Positions 62,817-64,000 of a DNA stretch of 64,000 nt are shown here, piece after piece. The notes under the pieces were generated by a model. The model saw nothing but the letters and a program-made list of their open reading frames with translations. It was not told the DNA's origin and did not search any database. Every line of letters starts with the position of its first letter. The first letter of the stretch is position 1. The stretch comes from a bacterium C-53. Its GTDB lineage: Bacteria > Bacillota > Clostridia > Lachnospirales > Lachnospiraceae. The stretch is from assembly GCA_003612525.1 (NCBI GenBank), contig RAZD01000002.1, positions 124,001 to 188,000 of the forward strand, written 5' to 3'. The position numbers were made by a program, and so were the translations under genes.

Positions 62817-63803
62817 CTAATCAATGACTTTTAAAAGGCTGTTCATTTTAAGGTACAGTATATCGGAATCCTCCGCTTTCATCACAACAGAGATAAAAGG
62901 ATTTCCTGCACTGTCCTTTGACAGAAGAATCAAATTCGACCGCGCGGCTTTTGTGGTTCCTGTCTTTCCGCCAATCACTGTCACTTCCGTTGGGGGCTGA
63001 ATGTCACCCTTTAAATAACGGTTTGTCGTATTATATGTGATATTTACCATTTCACCCACACTGTTTTTGTAGTTTGTCGTATAAGTGTCCATATGAATCA
63101 TCTCATTAAACACGGGATATTTCATTGCTTCATTAAAGATAAGATACAAATCATATGCCGTTGAATAATGATTTTCGTCATGCAGGCCATGCGGATTTAC
63201 AAAATGCGTATTCGTAGCTCCAAGTCTGGCGGCTTCCGTATTCATCATATTGCAGAAGTCTTCGACGCTTCCCGAAATATATTCCGCAATCATAACGGCT
63301 GCGTCATTTCCCGAATACAGTAACAGTCCGTGCAGCGCCTGGTCAAGCGTCATGGTATCGCCTGGTTTGAACCCGCAAAGCGTAGCGCCGGACTCCTGAA
63401 TCAGCACGTTTTCAGAAGCCGTCAACACATCATCCATATTCCCGTATTTCATGGCAAGCAAAGCTGTCATCACTTTCGTCATGCTTGCCGGATACAACTG
63501 CGCCGTTGCATTTTTTGCATAAACTACACGTTTGTTATTTACATCAAAAAGCGCTGCAGAGCCATAGGATTCACTCCCGGTTTCAATTTCTTCACCGGCA
63601 ATGACGTCTTCTGATACGACACAGATATCAGAAGCAAATGATTTTGCCGTGCGCTCGGTATCCGCTGATTCAAAACGGAATGCGGACACGTTTGTATTTA
63701 TATCATAAGGAACTTCATATGCAATGCTGCCGCAGCCATTCAGAAGAATACAGGCTGAAATCACCACCGCTATTGCTTTATTTCGTTTACTTGTACATCT
63801 CAC
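62817..63803 (-). CDS. D-alanyl-D-alanine carboxypeptidase lipoprotein
   Basis: Low-molecular-weight penicillin-binding protein that trims stem peptides. The 328-aa protein starts at GTG 63803 with a lipoprotein signal ([15 protein letters not shown], Cys about 24), then a serine-protease-like domain with the three motifs: [12 protein letters not shown] (SxxK, about 106), YSGNDAAVM (SxN, about 166) and [13 protein letters not shown] (KTGT, about 276). PBP5-like beta domain at the C-terminus is short or absent. It overlaps the mgsA tail by 17 bases and is thus coupled to it. Confidence 0.93.
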   Translation of the reverse strand: MRCTSKRNKAIAVVISACILLNGCGSIAYEVPYDINTNVSAFRFESADTERTAKSFASDICVVSEDVIAGEEIETGSESYGSAALFDVNNKRVVYAKNATAQLYPASMTKVMTALLAMKYGNMDDVLTASENVLIQESGATLCGFKPGDTMTLDQALHGLLLYSGNDAAVMIAEYISGSVEDFCNMMNTEAARLGATNTHFVNPHGLHDENHYSTAYDLYLIFNEAMKYPVFNEMIHMDTYTTNYKNSVGEMVNITYNTTNRYLKGDIQPPTEVTVIGGKTGTTKAARSNLILLSKDSAGNPFISVVMKAEDSDILYLKMNSLLKVID

Positions 63804-64000
63804 GCCACTCGAGATCTCCTCTGTCTAAGGATTTAATCAGAAGCTCCGCCGTTGCAAGATTGGTTGCAAGCGGAATGTTGTGAATGTCACAAAGAACTAC
63901 AACATTGTTCACATCCGGTTCATGCGGCTTCGCCATAGGATCCCTCAGGAAAATTACCAAATCCATCTGATTATGTTCAATCTGTGCACCTAACTGCTGT
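63787..64000 (-). CDS. mgsA: Methylglyoxal synthase, C-terminal part (start outside window)
   Basis: Makes methylglyoxal from dihydroxyacetone phosphate. The 71 visible residues are the C-terminal part: [20 protein letters not shown], then [20 protein letters not shown] and [13 protein letters not shown]. The catalytic aspartates lie upstream and outside the window except DPM, part of the phosphate-binding site. It is cut by the right edge. Its stop codon overlaps the GTG start region of the carboxypeptidase gene. Confidence 0.9.
   Translation of the reverse strand, partial: QQLGAQIEHNQMDLVIFLRDPMAKPHEPDVNNVVVLCDIHNIPLATNLATAELLIKSLDRGDLEWREMYK

Noticed and set aside
1-64000. Mobile element, prophage, CRISPR array or integrated island
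   Set aside because: No transposase, phage gene, terminal repeats, tRNA-adjacent integration or spaced direct repeats were found; the recombinase is of housekeeping type.

Overview
The window is ordinary chromosome from a spore-forming, Gram-positive member of the Clostridia, most like a Lachnospiraceae species (inference). Evidence: sporulation genes (GerW/YtfJ, YlbJ), TTG/GTG starts behind strong GGAGG sites, L27 with a cleavable N-terminal extension next to its protease Prp, a HisZ-dependent short HisG, the Asp23-FakA-RecG and RsmD-CoaD-YlbJ blocks, and a LexA/YneA-like divergent pair. I see no rRNA, tRNA, CRISPR array, insertion sequence or prophage. No gene-free stretch exceeds about 300 bases; the longest (about 220-250 b, near 44.5, 45.1 and 53.8 kb) hold promoters, LexA boxes, a long inverted repeat and terminators.

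Layout. 1-2.9 kb: truncated FtsW/RodA-type flippase/polymerase, its class B PBP partner and a Nudix hydrolase. 3-4 kb (minus): an HD-GYP protein whose HD motif reads YD. 4.2-6.6 kb: unknown protein, DUF2953, GerW, a 47-aa membrane protein and a coiled-coil J-domain protein. 6.7-11.2 kb: rpmB (minus), Asp23/YloU, FakA-like kinase, RecG. 11.3-18.2 kb: both subunits of a type II topoisomerase (topo IV-like), RsmD, CoaD, a coiled-coil protein, and convergent YlbJ. 18.3-26.6 kb: PepD, RNA-modification enzymes (RsmF-type methyltransferase, two pseudouridine synthases), HAD phosphatase, YgiQ-type radical SAM protein, unknown membrane protein, RecU. 26.7-31.9 kb: hisZ-G-D-B and an unusual three-part gene joining a degenerate HisF-like barrel to HisI and HisE; hisC, hisH, hisA and hisF are not in the cluster. 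32-33.2 kb: a small membrane protein and a secreted InlB-repeat-like protein. 33.3-43.8 kb: radical SAM pair, RNase E/G, Nudix, L21-Prp-L27-Obg, a divergent PTS enzyme I-like protein, YhbY, NadD, YqeK, RsfS and a DUF6440 protein.

From 43.9 kb most genes are on the minus strand: LexA facing a LysM/YneA-like protein, an AI-2E family membrane protein, TtcA-like and XerS-like genes (both plus), a 1,656-aa secreted protein with two beta-helix-like modules, a Cache-HAMP chemoreceptor behind a cytidylate-kinase-like gene, then an envelope/division operon read right to left (HlyD-like protein, YggS, SepF, AroB, LspA, RluD-type synthase). A P-loop protein, a D-Ala-D-Ala carboxypeptidase lipoprotein and the 3' end of methylglyoxal synthase complete the window.

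The genes are mainly core functions: wall synthesis and division, translation and ribosome assembly, DNA topology and repair, and histidine synthesis. The most unusual points are the HisF-like/HisIE fusion, the altered HD-GYP motif, the solitary EI-like protein, the very large secreted protein with a symmetric promoter region, and the aroB-containing version of the ylm/lsp division cluster. No wholly new multi-gene system is evident.
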